NCBI GenBank assembly: GCA_021775515.1
Contig: JAJFHR010000444.1
Location: 1-9,353, forward strand
DNA from: Hyphomicrobiales bacterium
GTDB taxonomy: Bacteria; Pseudomonadota; Alphaproteobacteria; Rhizobiales; JAJFHR01
DNA length: 9,353 nt
Reading direction: 5' to 3'
Shown here piece after piece: positions 6,757-9,353 of this stretch. Positions within the stretch are counted from its first letter, which is position 1. Each line of letters starts with the position of its first letter. The notes below the pieces were generated by a model, which made no database searches, was not told where the DNA came from, and worked only from the letters and a program-made list of their open reading frames with translations. Both the position numbers and the translations under genes were made by a program.

Positions 6757-7788
6757 TTGACCACGACGGCCTTACAGTCTGATCACAACAAACACTTTAA
6801 GGTAGCGGCCCTGTATAAGTTCGTCGCCCTGCCGGATTTTGAACAACTTCAGACGCCCTTGCTCGAATTTTGCCGGAAACACAATATTCGCGGCACCCTT
6901 CTCCTGGCTCCGGAAGGGATTAACGGCACGGTTGCTGGAGATCAATCCGCCATCGACACATTCATTACGTTTCTGCGGACAACAGAGATTTTCAAAAACC
7001 GTCTCAGCGACATCGACGTTAAATTTTCCTATGCCGATAAAGAACCTTTTCTGCGCCTACGCGTTCGTTTAAAGCGCGAAATTGTTACCCTCCGGGCTCC
7101 TGAAGCAGACCCCAGCAAACAAGTTGGCACCTATGTGTTACCAGATCAATGGAATGACCTGATCGCCGATCCCGATCTAGCCGTTATCGACACCCGCAAC
7201 ACTTATGAAGTAGCCCTTGGTACGTTCGAGGGAGCCATTGACCCGAAAACAGAAAATTTCACCCAGTTTAAAGATTTTGTCAGTCAGACCCTTAACCTTG
7301 AAACCACTAAAAAGGTCGCGATGTTCTGCACGGGCGGTATCCGTTGCGAAAAAGCCTCCGCATATATGCTCGCTCAGGGGTTTGAGGAGGTTTATCACTT
7401 AAAGGGCGGCATTCTTAAATATCTCGAAACCGTGCCGGAAAAAGACAGTAAATGGCACGGTGACTGTTTTGTCTTTGATGAACGCGTCGCCGTCAGCCAC
7501 GCCCTTATTGTTAGCGGTCATACTCAGTGCCGCGCCTGTCGAATGCCACTTAACGAAGAGGAACGCGCCAGCGATGATTTTATCGACGGCGTTCAATGCC
7601 CTTATTGCCGTGACAAAAAAACCCTAAGTGAACGCGACCGGGCCCGCTCCCGGCAACAGCAAATGGAACTGGCCAGAACACGTGGCCTCTCGCATCTTGG
7701 CGATGATGCTAAAAAAGACGCCGCCAGGATGAAAAAACGAAAGCTTCGGGAAAAAGAAAAATCGCGTAGCGGTACAACCCCTGAATAA
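6757..7788 (+). CDS. trhO: tRNA uridine(34) hydroxylase TrhO (rhodanese family)
   Basis: TrhO (formerly YceA) uses molecular oxygen to hydroxylate uridine 34 in the anticodon of certain tRNAs, the first step toward 5-methoxyuridine-type modifications that broaden wobble reading. The 343 residues are a usual length. An N-terminal acylphosphatase-like/ferredoxin-like domain holds the family motif APEGINGTVAG at 51-61. A rhodanese domain spans about 125-230, with the active-site loop CTGGIRCEKA at 191-200; Cys191 is the expected catalytic cysteine and Cys197 the second conserved one. A C-terminal CxxC pair (C258/C261 and C281/C284) looks like a zinc-binding knuckle. The tail after 290 is highly basic and suits RNA binding. 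It starts with TTG behind a strong AAGGAAG site. The gene stands alone, divergent from the antiporter and convergent with thiC. Confidence 0.95.
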   Translation: MTTTALQSDHNKHFKVAALYKFVALPDFEQLQTPLLEFCRKHNIRGTLLLAPEGINGTVAGDQSAIDTFITFLRTTEIFKNRLSDIDVKFSYADKEPFLRLRVRLKREIVTLRAPEADPSKQVGTYVLPDQWNDLIADPDLAVIDTRNTYEVALGTFEGAIDPKTENFTQFKDFVSQTLNLETTKKVAMFCTGGIRCEKASAYMLAQGFEEVYHLKGGILKYLETVPEKDSKWHGDCFVFDERVAVSHALIVSGHTQCRACRMPLNEEERASDDFIDGVQCPYCRDKKTLSERDRARSRQQQMELARTRGLSHLGDDAKKDAARMKKRKLREKEKSRSGTTPE

Positions 7789-7790
7789 TT

Positions 7791-7820
7791 GGCCGGGGCA
7801 TCAAATTCATCACCCCGGCC
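7791..7820. terminator. Hairpin between convergent trhO and thiC
   Basis: GGCCGGGG at 7791-7798 pairs perfectly with CCCCGGCC at 7813-7820 around a 14-nt loop, 2 bp after the trhO stop and 17 bp beyond the thiC stop. It is GC-rich and placed to serve both genes. Neither side has a real T-run (GACTATTT on plus, AATTATTC on minus), so termination may be weak or the stem may protect the 3' ends. Confidence 0.55.
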
Positions 7821-7837
7821 GACTATTTCAGATCGCA

Positions 7838-9353
7838 CTATTCGGCTGCATCAGCCGGTTTGGTATCTTCTCCTGCAAGCGCTTCATTGGCAGCCTTCAC
7901 CGTATCGGCCTGCAGGTAGATTTCCGAGCCCATTTCACGGAATTTTTCACTCATGTGAGCCAAACCCTGTTCTTTATCATTGAGTTTGGCGGCATAATCA
8001 CGCACATCCTGTGTGATCTTCATCGAGCAGAATTTGGGCCCGCACATCGAACAGAAATGAGCGACTTTATGCGCTTCTTTGGGCAGTGTCTCATCATGAT
8101 ATTTCAGAGCGGTTTCCGGATCCAAAGACAGGTTGAACTGATCTTCCCACCTGAATTCAAACCGCGCCTTGCTCAAGGCATCATCATGTTCCTGGGCCGC
8201 GGGATGCCCCTTGGCAAGATCAGCAGCATGAGCGGCTATTTTGTAAGTAATCACACCGGTCTTGACATCATCCCGGTTAGGTAGCCCCAAATGCTCTTTA
8301 GGGGTGACATAACACAGCATCGACGTGCCGAACCAGCCGATCATTGCCGCACCGATGCCCGAAGTAATGTGGTCATAGCCCGGAGCAATGTCCGTTGTTA
8401 ACGGCCCCAGCGTGTAGAATGGCGCTTCACCGCATTCTCTAAGCTGTTTGTCCATATTGATCTTGATTTTGTGCATCGGCACATGGCCAGGCCCTTCGAT
8501 TATCACCTGACAGCCCTTGGCCCAGGCAATCTTGGTCAATTCACCCAGCGTTTCAAGTTCCGCAAACTGGGCTTCATCGTTTGCATCGGCAATCGACCCG
8601 GGCCGTAGCCCATCACCAAGTGAAAAACTCACATCATAAGAGCGCATGATATCGCACATGTCTTCAAAATGCTCGTAGAGGAAACTTTCCTTATGATGGT
8701 GCAGGCACCATTTTGCCATAATCGATCCACCACGGCTGACGATACCGGTAACCCGCTTGGCGGTGAGATGGATATAGCCCAAGCGCACCCCGGCATGAAT
8801 AGTGAAATAATCAACGCCTTGTTCACATTGCTCAATCAGCGTATCGCGATAAAGCTCCCAGGTAAGTTTGGTTGGATCCCCATCGCATTTTTCCAAAGCC
8901 TGATACATCGGCACCGTGCCAATGGGGACTGCTGAATTGCGTATAATCCATTCACGGGTTGTATGAATATTGCGGCCGGTTGACAGGTCCATCACCGTGT
9001 CGGCCCCCCAGCGGGTTGCCCAGACCATCATTTCAACTTCTTCTTCAACACTTGAAGAGACCGCTGAGTTGCCGATATTTGCATTAATTTTAACCAGGAA
9101 ATTCCGGCCGATGATCATCGGTTCTGATTCCGGGTGGTTGATATTCAACGGTATGACGGCACGCCCGCGCGCAACTTCCTCACGCACAAATTCCGGGGTG
9201 ACAAATTCGGGAATACTGGCGCCGAAACTTTCACCGTCTGCCAACCGCTCGGCAGCTTTTTCCAATGCTTGTGCCCGGCCCAGATTTTCGCGCTCAGCGA
9301 TATAGATCATTTCCTTGGTGATAATCCCCTGACGGGCATATTCAAGCTGGGTA
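7838..9353 (-). CDS. thiC: Phosphomethylpyrimidine synthase ThiC, 5' end missing
   Basis: ThiC converts 5-aminoimidazole ribotide to 4-amino-5-hydroxymethyl-2-methylpyrimidine phosphate, the pyrimidine half of thiamine, by a non-canonical radical-SAM reaction in the cytoplasm. The frame stays open to the right edge: the 14 codons before the Met at 9310 read TQLEYARQGIITKE, a conserved internal ThiC stretch, so that Met is not the start. About 504 residues are visible, against roughly 600-630 in the family, so about 100 N-terminal residues lie outside. Counting from the Met at 9310, STGRNIHTTREWI lies at 110-122, SRGGSIMAKW at 192-201, SLGDGLRPGS at 230-239 and EGPGHVPMHKI at 272-282. The C-terminal 4Fe-4S motif C420-x2-C423-x4-C428 is intact. 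A thiamine pyrophosphate riboswitch often controls this gene, but its leader would be outside the window. Confidence 0.97.
   Translation of the reverse strand, partial: TQLEYARQGIITKEMIYIAERENLGRAQALEKAAERLADGESFGASIPEFVTPEFVREEVARGRAVIPLNINHPESEPMIIGRNFLVKINANIGNSAVSSSVEEEVEMMVWATRWGADTVMDLSTGRNIHTTREWIIRNSAVPIGTVPMYQALEKCDGDPTKLTWELYRDTLIEQCEQGVDYFTIHAGVRLGYIHLTAKRVTGIVSRGGSIMAKWCLHHHKESFLYEHFEDMCDIMRSYDVSFSLGDGLRPGSIADANDEAQFAELETLGELTKIAWAKGCQVIIEGPGHVPMHKIKINMDKQLRECGEAPFYTLGPLTTDIAPGYDHITSGIGAAMIGWFGTSMLCYVTPKEHLGLPNRDDVKTGVITYKIAAHAADLAKGHPAAQEHDDALSKARFEFRWEDQFNLSLDPETALKYHDETLPKEAHKVAHFCSMCGPKFCSMKITQDVRDYAAKLNDKEQGLAHMSEKFREMGSEIYLQADTVKAANEALAGEDTKPADAAE

Noticed and set aside
9308..9310. 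The ATG at 9310 as the true thiC start
   Set aside because: The 14 codons upstream are in frame and read as conserved ThiC sequence, and the family is about 100 residues longer at the N-terminus.

Overview
The window looks like a chromosomal segment of an alphaproteobacterium, perhaps Hyphomicrobiales or a relative. The pointers are an RpoH of the short alphaproteobacterial type directly downstream of an RluA-family pseudouridine synthase, a heat-shock promoter of the alphaproteobacterial form (CTTG-N17-CCTATAT) ahead of rpoH, and a long flavoenzyme resembling the rhizobial/pseudomonad StcD/DgcA N-demethylases. Base composition looks close to balanced by eye. The genus cannot be named from the sequence alone. 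I see no rRNA, tRNA, CRISPR array, insertion sequence or prophage gene.

Layout. (1) Positions 1-2164, plus strand: rluD-like gene, a 155-bp gap holding a predicted heat-shock promoter and a cluster of GTAA/TTAC repeats, then rpoH, closed by a clear intrinsic terminator. A possible divergent gene start lies at the extreme left edge. (2) Positions 2167-6629, minus strand, transcribed right to left: a Kef-type K+/H+ antiporter, a 680-residue FMN/FAD oxidoreductase of the trimethylamine dehydrogenase/DgcA/StcD group, and a small cupin. Gaps are 59 and 81 bp with good ribosome binding sites and no obvious terminator between them, so they may be co-transcribed. (3) Positions 6630-6756: divergent promoter region. 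(4) Positions 6757-7788, plus strand: trhO, the tRNA U34 hydroxylase, with a TTG start. (5) A hairpin at 7791-7820 separates trhO from the converging thiC, whose 5' end runs off the right edge.

Functionally the flanks are housekeeping: two RNA-modification enzymes (RluD and TrhO), the heat-shock sigma factor and thiamine pyrimidine synthesis. The central minus-strand group is the accessory part. It combines a glutathione-gated-type potassium efflux system with an oxidoreductase whose sequence suggests oxidative N-demethylation of a methylated amine or betaine-type compound. The oxidoreductase lacks two cysteines that define trimethylamine dehydrogenase: the one that binds FMN covalently, and one of four iron-sulfur ligands. 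I find no convincing wholly new system. That flavoenzyme and its neighbours, and the predicted self-regulation of rpoH, deserve the closest second look.
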